Positions 8,687 to 17,543 of a stretch of DNA of 64,000 bases are shown here, in pieces (the first letter of the stretch is position 1; each line of letters opens with the position of its first letter). The notes beneath the pieces were generated by a model. The model was not told the DNA's origin. It made no database searches and was given only the letters and a program-made list of their open reading frames with translations. The stretch spans positions 3,782,001 to 3,846,000 of the forward strand of contig NZ_CP023049.2 of NCBI RefSeq assembly GCF_002285635.2, read 5' to 3'. Source of the stretch: Chryseobacterium piperi (GTDB lineage Bacteria > Bacteroidota > Bacteroidia > Flavobacteriales > Weeksellaceae). The position numbers and the translations under genes are program-made.

Positions 8687-8824
8687 TATACGATTTCCAG
8701 TGTTAATTCTTACCCTTAAAAAATACTTGAGTTGCTGATTTCTATTCCAAAAATGAACTGTTTATTCAGTTTGATAGTAGTTAATGGAGAATTTTTGAAA
8801 TAAATAGGATACTTAAAGGTCTCA

Positions 8825-8870
8825 TTAAGTTATTAAGAAAAGTAAGAGATTCTCCTTCGTCGAAATGACA
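8825..8870 (+). repeat. Degenerate intergenic repeat A, copy 1
   Basis: The block ATTAAGTTATTAAGA followed by a GAGATTCTCCTTCG segment and a cGAAATGACA end resembles the block at 9128-9172 (ATTAAGCTGTTAAGA, GAGATTGCTTCG). Similarity is imperfect and seen by eye. Confidence 0.5.
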
Positions 8871-8920
8871 GTGCTCGAAAAAAACTCTCTGTCTCTTTCA
8901 TTGACTACGTCTAATCTTCG

Positions 8921-8955
8921 ATTTCAGAATGAAGCGAAAGTGGAGTGATGAATCT
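8921..8955 (+). repeat. Degenerate intergenic repeat B, copy 1
   Basis: TTCAGAATGAAGCGAAAG followed by a GGAGTGATGAA segment resembles 13354-13385 (TTCAGAATGGAGCGAGGATG, then AGTGAAGGA). Both copies lie in gene-free spacers. Confidence 0.45.
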
Positions 8956-9127
8956 AAACATAGTAAAGAGATCAAATCATCTATGGGAGTATTATATACT
9001 TTTAATTCTAAAAATTTTTAAACACTTTAGTGATTTTAAGTTTAATATATGCTGGATAAGAAGTACACATAAATTTAAAAATCAAAGATTTTCAAGGGAG
9101 ATTTGAAAATAAACCATTAAGATTCTA

Positions 9128-9172
9128 TTAAGCTGTTAAGAATTGAGAGATTGCTTCGCTTTGCTCGCCATG
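9128..9172 (+). repeat. Degenerate intergenic repeat A, copy 2
   Basis: ATTAAGCTGTTAAGAATTGA followed by GAGATTGCTTCGCTTTGCTCG; same order of blocks as 8825-8870, about 300 bases away. Confidence 0.5.
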
Positions 9173-9249
9173 GCTAATACAAGGGATGTTTAGCAATTTA
9201 ATAAATCCGCGATTTTGCCTTTCGTGAGCTTTTCCTTCAATCAAGGCAT

Positions 9250-9274
9250 AAAAAAAGCACCTTTTTCAGATGCT
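9250..9274 (-). terminator. Terminator of the DUF3276 gene (minus strand)
   Basis: On the minus strand AGCATC and GGTGCT pair (one G-T) around a TGAAAAA loop, followed by seven T, 22 bases after the stop codon. Confidence 0.7.
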
Positions 9275-9296
9275 GTGTTTTTAGAATATTCTTTTT

Positions 9297-9632
9297 TTAT
9301 ACTTCGTCGTCCGAATCTATCGTATAAGATCTGCTTTTGAAGTCTTTGTCATGTTTTTCTGATATTACATCCTCACCTTTTTCATTAATGATGAAATCTG
9401 TTGACTCATTGAACATTTCCTGGAAACTTTTAAAATCTTCTTTGTAAAGATAAATTTTGTGCTTCTCAAATGTAGCTTCTCCATTTTCCCCGAAGTTCTT
9501 TTTACTTTCGGTAATCGTAAGATAATAATCCCCTGCTTTCGTCTCACGCACATCAAAGAAATATGTTCTTCTTCCTGCTTTTAACACCTTCGTGAAAATT
9601 TCATTTTCATGGCGTTCCTTGTATTCACTCAT
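9297..9632 (-). CDS. PUR family DNA/RNA-binding protein (DUF3276)
   Basis: Small nucleic-acid-binding protein of the bacterial PUR-alpha-like family found in Bacteroidota and spirochaetes. The 111 residues include the single PUR repeat: EIFTKVLKAGRRTYFFDVRE, then DYYLTITESKK, then KHKIYLYKEDFKSFQEMF near the middle; the C-terminus is acidic. Length and order fit the family. It has its own -7 box and terminator, so it is monocistronic. The ABC exporter on the same strand lies 99 bases upstream of its start. Physiological role is not known to me; binding to single-stranded purine-rich nucleic acid is inferred from the family. Confidence 0.88.
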   Translation of the reverse strand: MSEYKERHENEIFTKVLKAGRRTYFFDVRETKAGDYYLTITESKKNFGENGEATFEKHKIYLYKEDFKSFQEMFNESTDFIINEKGEDVISEKHDKDFKSRSYTIDSDDEV

Positions 9633-9661
9633 TGTTAGATATTTTTTAATCTTGTTAAGAA

Positions 9662-9669
9662 CAAATATA
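9662..9669 (-). promoter_or_regulatory. Candidate -7 box of the DUF3276 gene
   Basis: Minus-strand TATATTTG (plus strand CAAATATA), 29 bases before the ATG at 9632. Confidence 0.5.
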
Positions 9670-9731
9670 AAAGATTTCTTTTAATCACAAAATTTTTTTT
9701 ATGATTTATTTAACAATGTTGAATGAATTGC

Positions 9732-11393
9732 CTAAGCAGTTACAGAATTGGTAATTTCAGTAAGATTGATGATCTTATCTGCTTTTTGTGCGCTAGACTC
9801 TCTGTGTGTGATGATTATGGAAGTTGCATTGTGGATTTTAGTCTCAATATTTTCAAGGATATTCTGTTCCGTTTCGGTATCTAAAGCTGATAGTGAATCA
9901 TCGAAAATGATGATATTTGGGTCCTTAATTAAGGCTCTTGCAATACAAATTCTTTGTTTTTGTCCTCCCGAAAGCATCACTCCACGTTCACCAACGGTCG
10001 TTTTGTATTGTTCCTTAAAGTCTATGATGTTTTTATGTACATCAGCAATTTTTGCATACTCAACCACTCTCTCGTGAGAAGGATTGTCAATGGCAAAACC
10101 GATATTATTCTCGATAGAATCTGAAAATAAATAACTTTCTTGTGGAATATAGCCAATGAAATTTCTGTAAACATTAAGATTATGATCCTTAAGGTTTTTT
10201 CCGTCAATAAGGATTTCACCTTCAGTAGGATCAATCAGTCGGCAAAGTAAGAGCGCAATTGTTGATTTTCCACTTCCTGTCTTGCCCATAATTGCTAAGG
10301 ATTGTCCGGCATTAATGGTGAAGCTCAAATTATCCAATGCTTTAATCCCTGTATTGGGATACACATAAGAAACGTTTCGGAATTCTATATCTCCTTTGAT
10401 TGAATATTGATCGGAATTTTTATTGATAATTTCAGATTTCTTGTCTAAAAATTCATTAATTCTCTGCATAGAAGCCTCAGCCCTTTGATTCACTGAAGTT
10501 ACCCAACCAACCATTGAAAATGGCCAGATTAGGATATTGATATACATAAAGAAATCTGCAATCTTTCCTACACTCAATTCCCCTGCAATATATTTTTGTC
10601 CACCAATGAAAATAACGGCTACGTTTAATAACCCAATAACGAACAGGATAATGGTGAAGAAATAAGCTTCTGTTTTAGCTAAATCTAGCGCCTTATTCTG
10701 ATAATCGGTTACTTTTACTCCATAATTTTTTTCGATGTATTTTTCTTTAGCAAAGAATTTTACAACCCTGATGCCTGAAAAGCTGTCTTGAACAAAAGTA
10801 GAAATTGCAGATTGGCTTTTCTGCATGATCTTCGATTTCTTATTGATAATAGAGCTTACTTTAAAAATAATATAAGATAAAATAGGCAGTGGAAGCAAAG
10901 TCCATAGAGTCATTGATGCATCAGTCTTTATCATATAGATACTTGTGATCAATAATAAAATCACAAGATTAACGACATACATAACGCCTGGTCCCAGATA
11001 CATTCTCACCGCAACGACATCTTCGCTTAATCTGTTCATTAGATCTCCAATAGTGGTTTGTTTGTAATCTGATAAAGATAAGTCCTGATAATGTCTGTAT
11101 ATTTTATTTTTCAGCTCATATTCGATTCTTCGTGAGGAAACAATAATGGTCTGTCTCATCATAAAAGTGAAGAATCCTGTTAATAATGAACAACCAACGA
11201 TGATGGCAACATAGATCAATACTTGTCTGTTGAATCCCAGATTTCCGCTTTTGGTAAGCTCATCCACCGATTTTCCTACAAACTGAACTTTATAAATATT
11301 GAAAAAATTACTGGCAATGATAAATAATAACCCCCAAAACAAAAGTATTTTGTGTTTCCAAAAGTAAGGGTTTAAGGTTTTTAGAGCTTTCAT
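9732..11393 (-). CDS. ABC exporter, fused permease and ATPase
   Basis: Half-size type IV (MsbA-like) ABC exporter that would work as a homodimer in the inner membrane. The 553 residues hold a six-helix transmembrane domain (about 1-300) and a nucleotide-binding domain (about 325-553) with Walker A GKTGSGKST, Q-loop YIPQES, signature LSGGQKQR, Walker B IIIFDDSLSALD and the switch histidine in IIITHR. All catalytic residues are present, so it should be active. Substrate is unknown; lipid or drug export is typical of the family. It is transcribed divergently from nusB with a 90-base spacer that has -7 boxes in both directions. Confidence 0.9.
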   Translation of the reverse strand: MKALKTLNPYFWKHKILLFWGLLFIIASNFFNIYKVQFVGKSVDELTKSGNLGFNRQVLIYVAIIVGCSLLTGFFTFMMRQTIIVSSRRIEYELKNKIYRHYQDLSLSDYKQTTIGDLMNRLSEDVVAVRMYLGPGVMYVVNLVILLLITSIYMIKTDASMTLWTLLPLPILSYIIFKVSSIINKKSKIMQKSQSAISTFVQDSFSGIRVVKFFAKEKYIEKNYGVKVTDYQNKALDLAKTEAYFFTIILFVIGLLNVAVIFIGGQKYIAGELSVGKIADFFMYINILIWPFSMVGWVTSVNQRAEASMQRINEFLDKKSEIINKNSDQYSIKGDIEFRNVSYVYPNTGIKALDNLSFTINAGQSLAIMGKTGSGKSTIALLLCRLIDPTEGEILIDGKNLKDHNLNVYRNFIGYIPQESYLFSDSIENNIGFAIDNPSHERVVEYAKIADVHKNIIDFKEQYKTTVGERGVMLSGGQKQRICIARALIKDPNIIIFDDSLSALDTETEQNILENIETKIHNATSIIITHRESSAQKADKIINLTEITNSVTA

Positions 11394-11402
11394 AAAGTTT
11401 TA

Positions 11403-11410
11403 CAAATTTA
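11403..11410 (-). promoter_or_regulatory. Candidate -7 box of the ABC exporter
   Basis: Minus-strand TAAATTTG (plus strand CAAATTTA), nine bases before the ATG at 11393, implying a very short leader. Confidence 0.5.
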
Positions 11411-11454
11411 CAAAAATACCTTCAGACTACGAATTTCATAAATTTTAAATTTTG

Positions 11455-11462
11455 TATCTTTG
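11455..11462 (+). promoter_or_regulatory. Candidate -7 box of the nusB operon
   Basis: TATCTTTG, perfect match to TAnnTTTG, 21 bases before the nusB ATG. No TTG at -33. Confidence 0.55.
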
Positions 11463-11483
11463 CACGCATAAAAAGCTCTTTGA

Positions 11484-12389
11484 ATGTTAGGAAGAAGACA
11501 AATCCGTGAAAAAGTGGTGGAGAACGTATATTCGTACTACCAAAATCCTATTAAATTTGATGTTTTAGAAAAAAACATGTTTTCAGGTATAGAGAAAATC
11601 TATCATCTCTATATCTATCAGCTTAATTTTTTGGTGGGTCTTAAAGACCTTGCAGAAAATCAAATGGAGATTGGGAAGAAAAAATATCTGAAAACTGATT
11701 CTGATATTAATCCAAACCAGAAATTTATTAATAATCAGGTTCTGATTAAGCTGGAAGAAAATCCTGAAAGACTTTTTTTCACAGGACAGCATAAAGAATT
11801 GAAATGGGATTTACATGACGATCTTTTGGTGAAAACTTTCCAGAGAATTACAGCCGGAAAGCGTTACCAGGATTTTATGAAAGTAGAAGAATATTCTTTT
11901 GAGGAAGATCAGAAATTTATTGGTAAATTATTCTTACGATATATCGCAGAAAATGAAGATTTTCATGATTATCTAAGCGATAAGGAACTTACATGGTCTG
12001 ACGATATCCACATTTCTAATTCGATGGTTCAAAAAACAATCGGTTTCCTAAGAGAAGATGAAGAAAGCAGAACATTGATAAAAATGGTGAAAGATGAAGA
12101 TGATAAAGCTTTTGCTTCTAAGCTTTTAAGAGATACTCTGAACAATTGGGAAAATAACGAAAAGAAATTGAGCGAAAGACTGGAAAACTGGGATTTAGAA
12201 AGAGTTTCTTTAATGGATAAAGTTATTTTGTCTACAGCGATCTCTGAAATTGATCACTTTCCTTTAACACCTTCAAGAGTCATTATCAACGAATATATTG
12301 AGATTGCTAAAGTATTTGCTACGGATAGATCCAATATCTTCATTAATGGAATTTTAGATAAATATTGTAAAGATCAAAATAGAATTTAA
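11484..12389 (+). CDS. nusB: Transcription antitermination factor NusB (long form)
   Basis: NusB binds boxA of rRNA leaders with NusE and supports antitermination. The protein starts MLGRRQIREKVVENVYSYYQ, the usual NusB N-terminal helix (R-R-x-R/I-R-E), and ends with the NusB core VILSTAISEIDHFPLTPSRVIINEYIEIAKVFATD followed by INGILDKY. At 301 residues it is about twice the length of E. coli NusB (139) because of a middle region of about 150 residues, which I recall as normal for Bacteroidota. It leads an operon with DUF1573 (1-base gap) and yajC (5-base gap). Confidence 0.93.
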   Translation: MLGRRQIREKVVENVYSYYQNPIKFDVLEKNMFSGIEKIYHLYIYQLNFLVGLKDLAENQMEIGKKKYLKTDSDINPNQKFINNQVLIKLEENPERLFFTGQHKELKWDLHDDLLVKTFQRITAGKRYQDFMKVEEYSFEEDQKFIGKLFLRYIAENEDFHDYLSDKELTWSDDIHISNSMVQKTIGFLREDEESRTLIKMVKDEDDKAFASKLLRDTLNNWENNEKKLSERLENWDLERVSLMDKVILSTAISEIDHFPLTPSRVIINEYIEIAKVFATDRSNIFINGILDKYCKDQNRI

Positions 12390-12390
12390 C

Positions 12391-12891
12391 ATGAAAAAGA
12401 CGTTATCAATTATCGCTTTGTCTATTATAGGCTTTGGTTTAGTATCTTGTAAAAAAGAAAACAAGGAAACTCAGAGTGCTGATTCTGTAATTACAGATTC
12501 TACAGCAGTTCCTACTGATTCAGCAGTTGCTCCGCAAGTAACAACTGCAGCAGCGGCTCCGGCTCCATCTAACCAGCCATTAACTACAATAGCTTTGGCA
12601 GAAAGTAATTTTGATTTTGGAAAAATCAAAAAAGGAGATAAGGTAGAACATGTATACGAAGTTACCAATACAGGAAAAAATCCATTAATAATCTCTGAAG
12701 TTAAGCCTGGATGCGGATGTACAGCTCCTGATTTTACTAAAGAACCAATTTTACCAGGTAAAAAAGGAAAAATCACATTGCATTTTGACTCTTCAAATTT
12801 CGACGGAAACGTTCAGAAATATGCAGATGTATATGCTAACGTAGAAAAAGCTCCAATTAAATTAACATTCATTGCGAATATTCAACCGTAA
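12391..12891 (+). CDS. DUF1573 lipoprotein
   Basis: Exported lipoprotein with a signal peptide ending GFGLVSC (Cys20), a Ser/Thr/Ala/Pro-rich low-complexity linker (about residues 25-68), and a C-terminal DUF1573 domain of about 95 residues: FDFGKIKKGDKVEHVYEVTN, then VKPGCGCTAPDF, then KGKITLHFDS. DUF1573 is an immunoglobulin-like (ASH/HYDIN-type) fold; the GCGC pair is characteristic. Molecular function is unknown. It sits between nusB and yajC, an order I know from other Flavobacteriia, and must share their transcript because gaps are 1 and 5 bases. Confidence 0.9.
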   Translation: MKKTLSIIALSIIGFGLVSCKKENKETQSADSVITDSTAVPTDSAVAPQVTTAAAAPAPSNQPLTTIALAESNFDFGKIKKGDKVEHVYEVTNTGKNPLIISEVKPGCGCTAPDFTKEPILPGKKGKITLHFDSSNFDGNVQKYADVYANVEKAPIKLTFIANIQP

Positions 12892-12896
12892 TTAAA

Positions 12897-13268
12897 ATGA
12901 ACACACTAACAATATTTTTACAGGCTCAACAAGGAGGAGGATCTTCTATGATGCTCATCATGATGGGGGTCATGTTTGTAGGTTTTTATTTTTTAATGAT
13001 AAGACCACAAATGAGAAAGCAAAAGCAGGAGAAAAGCTTTCAGGAAAACTTAAAGGTAGGAAGCAGAGTAGTGCTTACTTCAGGTCTTCACGGAAGAATC
13101 GCTCAGATTCAGGATGATGGTTTTGTGATTGAAACGCTTTCTGGAAAATTAAAATTCGAAAAAGCAGCGGTATCAAGAGAATTTACTGATGCCCGTTTTG
13201 GAGAAAAAGCAACAAAAGCAGCTGAAAAAACTGCTGAGAAAAAAGAAATTGAAACTGAAAAGAAGTAA
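12897..13268 (+). CDS. yajC: Preprotein translocase subunit YajC
   Basis: Accessory membrane subunit of the Sec translocon (SecDF-YajC). One hydrophobic helix (MMLIMMGVMFVGFYFLMIRP) is followed by the family motif RPQMRKQKQ and the small domain VGSRVVLTSGLHGRIAQIQDDGFVIET. The 123-residue length is standard, with a lysine/glutamate-rich C-terminal tail. Last gene of the nusB operon; a strong terminator begins 26 bases after the stop codon. Confidence 0.94.
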   Translation: MNTLTIFLQAQQGGGSSMMLIMMGVMFVGFYFLMIRPQMRKQKQEKSFQENLKVGSRVVLTSGLHGRIAQIQDDGFVIETLSGKLKFEKAAVSREFTDARFGEKATKAAEKTAEKKEIETEKK

Positions 13269-13293
13269 TTTTTTAGTTTAAAAGATAATACGT

Positions 13294-13333
13294 TTCGGGG
13301 CGGTGAATAAAGTTCACCGCCCCGAATTTTTTT
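13294..13333 (+). terminator. Strong terminator after yajC
   Basis: TTCGGGGCGGTGAA and TTCACCGCCCCGAA form a perfect 14-bp GC-rich stem with a five-base loop, then seven T. Confidence 0.93.
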
Positions 13334-13353
13334 ATGTATATACTACATCCTCG

Positions 13354-13385
13354 TTCAGAATGGAGCGAGGATGAGTGAAGGAAGG
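13354..13385 (+). repeat. Degenerate intergenic repeat B, copy 2
   Basis: TTCAGAATGGAGCGAGGATG and the following AGTGAAGGA resemble 8921-8955. Located in the spacer between yajC and the SDR gene, which otherwise holds only the SDR promoter. Confidence 0.45.
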
Positions 13386-13487
13386 GTTTAGGCATTAGAT
13401 TCATCATTTTACAAATTAACGCTTTCACGACTTTACTTCTACAACTATTGAATAGCCTCTACAATATTATAAAACCTGTGTAAAGGT

Positions 13488-13517
13488 TTGTGTTCTTTGA
13501 GGTTTAATTTATCTTTG
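13488..13517 (+). promoter_or_regulatory. Promoter of the SDR gene
   Basis: TTG (13488-13490, part of TTTG), 19 bases, TATCTTTG (13510-13517). The -7 box ends four bases before the ATG, predicting a leaderless mRNA. Confidence 0.65.
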
Positions 13518-13521
13518 ACAG

Positions 13522-14256
13522 ATGAATCAAAATACCAACAAAACTGTTCTTATTTTAGGTGCTAATTCCGATGTGGCTAAACAATGTATCCTGCTCTATC
13601 TTAAAAAGGGATTTTCTGTTATTGCGGCATCACGAAATACAGCTGAGCTAGATGATTTAGCAAGAATTAATAACTTGGATGAATCGAAGATGAAGGTTTT
13701 GTATTTTGATGCCGTAGATTTTGATTCTCATCAAAAGTTTTATGATGAGCTTCCGGTAAAACCTCATATTGTCGTATATGCAGCTGGTTTTCTGGTGGAT
13801 AATGAAAAGGCTTTAAGGGATTTTAAAGGAGCTCAGCAAATGATGCAGGTTAATTATATGGGAGCCGTTTCTGTTCTTAATATTATTGCCATGGATGAGA
13901 CTAATACAGGGCTCGAAAGAATTGTAGGACTTTCTTCGCTTTCCGGAGTAAGAGGAAGGAAAAGTAATTTTGTTTATGGAAGTACAAAAGCAGCATTTAC
14001 ACAGTACCTGGCAGGATTGAGACAGGAGTTGGCTTCAAGAAAAGTAATTGTTAACGCTTTAGTCATCGGTTATATTCGTACTAAAATTAATGCGGGATTA
14101 GAATTGAATGAATCTTTAATCATGGAGCCGGATTATGTTGCGAAATTTATTGTTAATGCAGGAGGTTCTTTTATTGTTGTACCCGGTTTCAAGTGGAAAA
14201 TAATTTATCATATTTTGAAAATTTTACCTGAGAGCCTGGTGGCGAAATTACCTTGA
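13522..14256 (+). CDS. Short-chain dehydrogenase/reductase (SDR) family protein
   Basis: NAD(P)-dependent oxidoreductase of the SDR superfamily, cytoplasmic. The cofactor motif is modified, ILGANSDVAKQC in place of TGxxxGxG, as in the decaprenyl-ribose epimerase/reductase (DprE2-like) branch. Further marks are VYAAGFLVD (NAG-like), the catalytic serine in VGLSSLSGVRGR and the YxxxK pair in YGSTKAAF. At 244 residues the length is typical. It is monocistronic, with its own promoter and a long spacer after it. The substrate cannot be told; some relatives act on cell-wall sugars. Confidence 0.85.
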   Translation: MNQNTNKTVLILGANSDVAKQCILLYLKKGFSVIAASRNTAELDDLARINNLDESKMKVLYFDAVDFDSHQKFYDELPVKPHIVVYAAGFLVDNEKALRDFKGAQQMMQVNYMGAVSVLNIIAMDETNTGLERIVGLSSLSGVRGRKSNFVYGSTKAAFTQYLAGLRQELASRKVIVNALVIGYIRTKINAGLELNESLIMEPDYVAKFIVNAGGSFIVVPGFKWKIIYHILKILPESLVAKLP

Positions 14257-14648
14257 TTTTTTGTATTTAGATTATGTTTTGTGTAATTTATTTTCTTTCA
14301 ATGTGGATTTTGTATTAATATTTTGTCTTTGTTCTAGTGTTTGGGTATTTGTTTTTGATGAAGCTAGGTTCATCGAAATTGGAAATTCGTGTTTTTTTGA
14401 TTATTTTTAGACTCCAAAATATTTCTTTTATAGAATTCGATTTCTAAAATGATCATTGATTGAAGCTGAAAAGCTGTTCTGCTATCCAACTTATTTTATA
14501 TATAATTAATACATACTTTGGCCAAAAAGGTCTAAAGTTTGTTTCTATTGGAACCAGCTACATTGATCAGTCTCATTTTATGGAATCTGATTCATATAGA
14601 ACATGAATGCATATTTAACATTTCAACATAAAAATAAGTAGTAAACAA
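14257..14648. other. Gene-free spacer of about 390 bases
   Basis: Very AT-rich spacer between the SDR and mscS genes. I saw no open frame with a plausible start, no clear terminator hairpin and no exact TAnnTTTG box close to mscS. Confidence 0.5.
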
Positions 14649-15494
14649 ATGGACGATTTAAAATTGAACAATATTCAACAACATTGGGATAGCCTGATAA
14701 CTTCAGCTATTGCATGGGCACCCAAAATCATTACAGCTGTGATTTCAGCATTTTTGATATACATCATCGGATCGTGGATGATAAGGATGATCAAAAGACT
14801 GGTTGAAAAAGCTTTTAAAAAGCGCAATATGGATGCTTCTTTACAGCTTTTTCTTTTAAATATTATTAACTGGGGGCTTAATATCCTGCTCTTTATTGTT
14901 GTCGTTACCCAATTAGGCGTACAGACATCTGCTTTTGTAGCGATGATTGGTGCCGCCGGTTTAGCAGTAGGTTTAGCTTTACAAGGTTCTCTAACTAATT
15001 TTGCAGGGGGAATACTTATTTTATTATTAAAACCATTTAGGATTGGAGATTTTATTTCCGCCAGTTCAGGGGTTTCAGGGACTGTAAATGCAATAGATAT
15101 ATTTCATACAAGACTAATCACTCCGCAAAATCAACTGATTGTAATACCTAATGGAGAAATTTCAAATAAAAGTATTACTAACTACACCCAGTTAGGGACC
15201 CGAAGAACATGGTTTGATATAGGGGTTTCTTATAATGCTGATTTGAAGCAGGCCAAAGATATATTAATGGAAGTAATTACGAATAATCAATATGCTCTTA
15301 AAGACCCGGCACCACAAGTGGTTGTGACTGAACTTGGAGATAGTGCAGTGAATTTATCGGTAAGGGTGACAACGACCAACGAAAATTACTGGGCAATGAA
15401 TGAGGAATTGATTATAGCTTGTAAGAAAGCTCTTGATAATGCTGGAATTGAAATTCCTTTCCCGCAAAGAGATGTACATGTTTATAATAAATAA
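14649..15494 (+). CDS. mscS: Small-conductance mechanosensitive channel (MscS family)
   Basis: Inner-membrane channel that opens under membrane tension to release solutes during osmotic downshock. The 281-residue size matches E. coli MscS. Three N-terminal helices are seen (about residues 18-42, 65-88, 92-125); the pore helix is glycine/alanine-rich (GAAGLAVGLALQGSLTNFAGGILILL), followed by FRIGDFI and the cytoplasmic beta domain (GTVNAIDIFHTRLITPQNQLIVIPNGEI, SNKSITNYT). It is monocistronic with a terminator directly after it. Assignment is firm. Confidence 0.94.
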   Translation: MDDLKLNNIQQHWDSLITSAIAWAPKIITAVISAFLIYIIGSWMIRMIKRLVEKAFKKRNMDASLQLFLLNIINWGLNILLFIVVVTQLGVQTSAFVAMIGAAGLAVGLALQGSLTNFAGGILILLLKPFRIGDFISASSGVSGTVNAIDIFHTRLITPQNQLIVIPNGEISNKSITNYTQLGTRRTWFDIGVSYNADLKQAKDILMEVITNNQYALKDPAPQVVVTELGDSAVNLSVRVTTTNENYWAMNEELIIACKKALDNAGIEIPFPQRDVHVYNK

Positions 15495-15512
15495 TATATC
15501 ACTTCATAAGAC

Positions 15513-15548
15513 AAAAATTCCTGTAGACACTACAGGAATTTTTTTATT
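15513..15548. terminator. Bidirectional terminator between mscS and ligD
   Basis: AAAAATTCCTGTAG and CTACAGGAATTTTT flank a three-base loop (15527-15529). A and T runs on the two sides allow it to serve both converging genes. Confidence 0.85.
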
Positions 15549-15582
15549 TTATGGAAGGTTAAAATCTTAATCACAAAATAGG

Positions 15583-17469
15583 CTAAAGGTTTTGCAATAG
15601 ATCTAACGCTTTTACCATATCAATTCCCTTTCCTAAAACTGGTTTAAACAAATCTCCTTTTTCTTTAATTCTGTCCAGAGCATTATGAATGTTAAAATCA
15701 GTAGGTTTTAAACCTGGTTTCAGTTCATCCCATTCCAAAGGCATCGAAACAGAAGCTCCTTCTTTAGGTCTTAAGCTATAAGCACTTGCTAATGTTTGTC
15801 CTGTTCGGTTTTGCAGGTAATCGAGATAAATTTTCTTATCGTCCCTTTTTTGTAAACTTCTTTCTAATGTGGTTATCTTGGGAAGCTTGTCATAAACTTG
15901 TTTCATCAATATATGAGCGAAATCTTTCACCTGTTCAAAATCATATTTTCCACCCATAGGAATATAGATATGAATTCCAGTACTTCCTGATGTTTTACAA
16001 TATCCTTTAATTTTAATTGAATTTAAAACTTCGTTAACCTGAAGGGCAGTTTCAATAACATCATCAAATGTATTTTTCTTTGAAGGATCAAGGTCTAAGA
16101 CAAGGTAGTCAGGATGTTCCAGATCCGGGAGTGAACTATTCCAGGGATTGAGGTCAATGCATCCTAGATTATTGAGGTAAGCCAACGTTGCTTTATCATT
16201 ACAATAAATATAATCGATATACTTATCATTAGATTCTGAGTAGACCTTTGTTGTTTTAACCCATTCAGGAATATGATCACTCGCATCTTTCTGATAAAAA
16301 CCCTGTTCTTCAATCCCATTGGGGAAACGGTTTAAAGATAATGGACGATTCTTCAAATAAGGGAGAATATAATCTGCAATAGATTGATAATATTCCACAA
16401 CGTCACCTTTGGTAATGCCGTCTTTTGGAAAATATATTTTATCCTGATTGGTGAGTTTTACGGAATGCCGGTTTAATGTGATTTCCTTTTCTTTTTCAGA
16501 TGTTGTGTCGGTTTTTTTGGAAGAGGTTTTAGCTTTCATTTCTTTAAGTTTTTCTTTGGAGGGTTTCGTTTTGTCTGTTGTCCCTTTAATATCTTCCGGT
16601 TCTTTATCCTCACGAATTGCTATAAAAACCGGATGGCGGAAGATACCGTCTTTTGTAATTTCAGAATATTTTATTTCACATACCAATTCCGGTTTTACCC
16701 AGGTGACCGGCATATTGGTTTTAGGAATATCTTCAAAAGGGGATTGTTTTATGACAAGTTTTTTCAACTCTTCATGCAGCTTGCTAAGAGACTCTGCATT
16801 AAAGCCTGTTCCTGTATGGCCTGAGTAAATTAACTGATCTCCTATATATTTCCCCAAAATCAAAGCTCCAAAGCCTTTTCTCGACCCTCTGGGTTCTGTA
16901 AACCCACAGATAATAGCTTCATCGGTATTGGTAAATTTTATTTTAAGCCAATCACTATTTCTGTAATTTTCGAGATAGAGGCTGTTTGATTTTTTAGCAA
17001 TCATGCCCTCCAGTTTCATTTTCTTCATCTGGTTGAAAAATGCAATGCCTTTTTCAGGAATATGGTCACAATATTTGATGGTATCAGTTTCTACCAATGC
17101 TTCTTTTAATAATTCCTTTCGTTGGATAAGCGGAAGATCTTCGGTAGAATGGCCATTAAGCCAAAGCAGGTCAAATACCTGATAAACCAAAGCTAAATCG
17201 GGATGATCTCCGATTTGTTGTAGTAGTTGAAAGTCAGGTCTTCCTTCATTGTTATAAGCAACAATCTCACCGTCTATAACCATTTTATATTTTTGCCGGC
17301 TGAAATCCCGTGCTACTTTTTCAAATTTTGATAGAAAGGAAATTCCGTTTCTTGAATAGAAAAGAGGTTCTTCATTTCTGAGATCTGCAACCGCTCTGTA
17401 TCCGTCCCATTTTATTTCAAAAACCCATTCTTTATCATCAAATGCTTTTTCAAAGGATTTGGCAAGCAT
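15583..17469 (-). CDS. ligD: DNA ligase D, ligase and polymerase domains (separated from PE domain by frame change)
   Basis: ATP-dependent ligase plus primase-type polymerase for non-homologous end joining. Residues 1-290 are the ligase domain: adenylation lysine in EIKWDGYR (Lys20), EGMIAKK (motif IV), then an OB-fold part. After a lysine-rich linker (about 295-325), residues 330-620 are the polymerase domain with YLVLDLDPS (metal-binding Asp-x-Asp) and SGSTGIHIYIP. The frame stays open upstream of the ATG at 17469 and joins the 3'-phosphoesterase frame by a -1 shift at 17570-17578, giving about 853 residues in total, a usual LigD length. The ATG start is therefore probably internal to one protein, though separate translation is possible. 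Confidence 0.88.
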   Translation of the reverse strand: MLAKSFEKAFDDKEWVFEIKWDGYRAVADLRNEEPLFYSRNGISFLSKFEKVARDFSRQKYKMVIDGEIVAYNNEGRPDFQLLQQIGDHPDLALVYQVFDLLWLNGHSTEDLPLIQRKELLKEALVETDTIKYCDHIPEKGIAFFNQMKKMKLEGMIAKKSNSLYLENYRNSDWLKIKFTNTDEAIICGFTEPRGSRKGFGALILGKYIGDQLIYSGHTGTGFNAESLSKLHEELKKLVIKQSPFEDIPKTNMPVTWVKPELVCEIKYSEITKDGIFRHPVFIAIREDKEPEDIKGTTDKTKPSKEKLKEMKAKTSSKKTDTTSEKEKEITLNRHSVKLTNQDKIYFPKDGITKGDVVEYYQSIADYILPYLKNRPLSLNRFPNGIEEQGFYQKDASDHIPEWVKTTKVYSESNDKYIDYIYCNDKATLAYLNNLGCIDLNPWNSSLPDLEHPDYLVLDLDPSKKNTFDDVIETALQVNEVLNSIKIKGYCKTSGSTGIHIYIPMGGKYDFEQVKDFAHILMKQVYDKLPKITTLERSLQKRDDKKIYLDYLQNRTGQTLASAYSLRPKEGASVSMPLEWDELKPGLKPTDFNIHNALDRIKEKGDLFKPVLGKGIDMVKALDLLQNL

Positions 17470-17543
17470 TGGCTTAATAAAGTTTTTAAGTTTTTTTTCG
17501 TGGGTTAATATATTGAAGTTCTGGAATTTTTTTTGTGGAGCTA

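Larger units (their letters stand above)
8690..9249. other. Gene-free stretch of about 560 bases
   Basis: No coding frame, tRNA or promoter was recognised here on either strand. It holds degenerate copies of two short intergenic repeats (annotated separately) that appear again near 13.36 kb in one case. It separates tRNA-His from the convergent DUF3276 gene. Confidence 0.6.
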
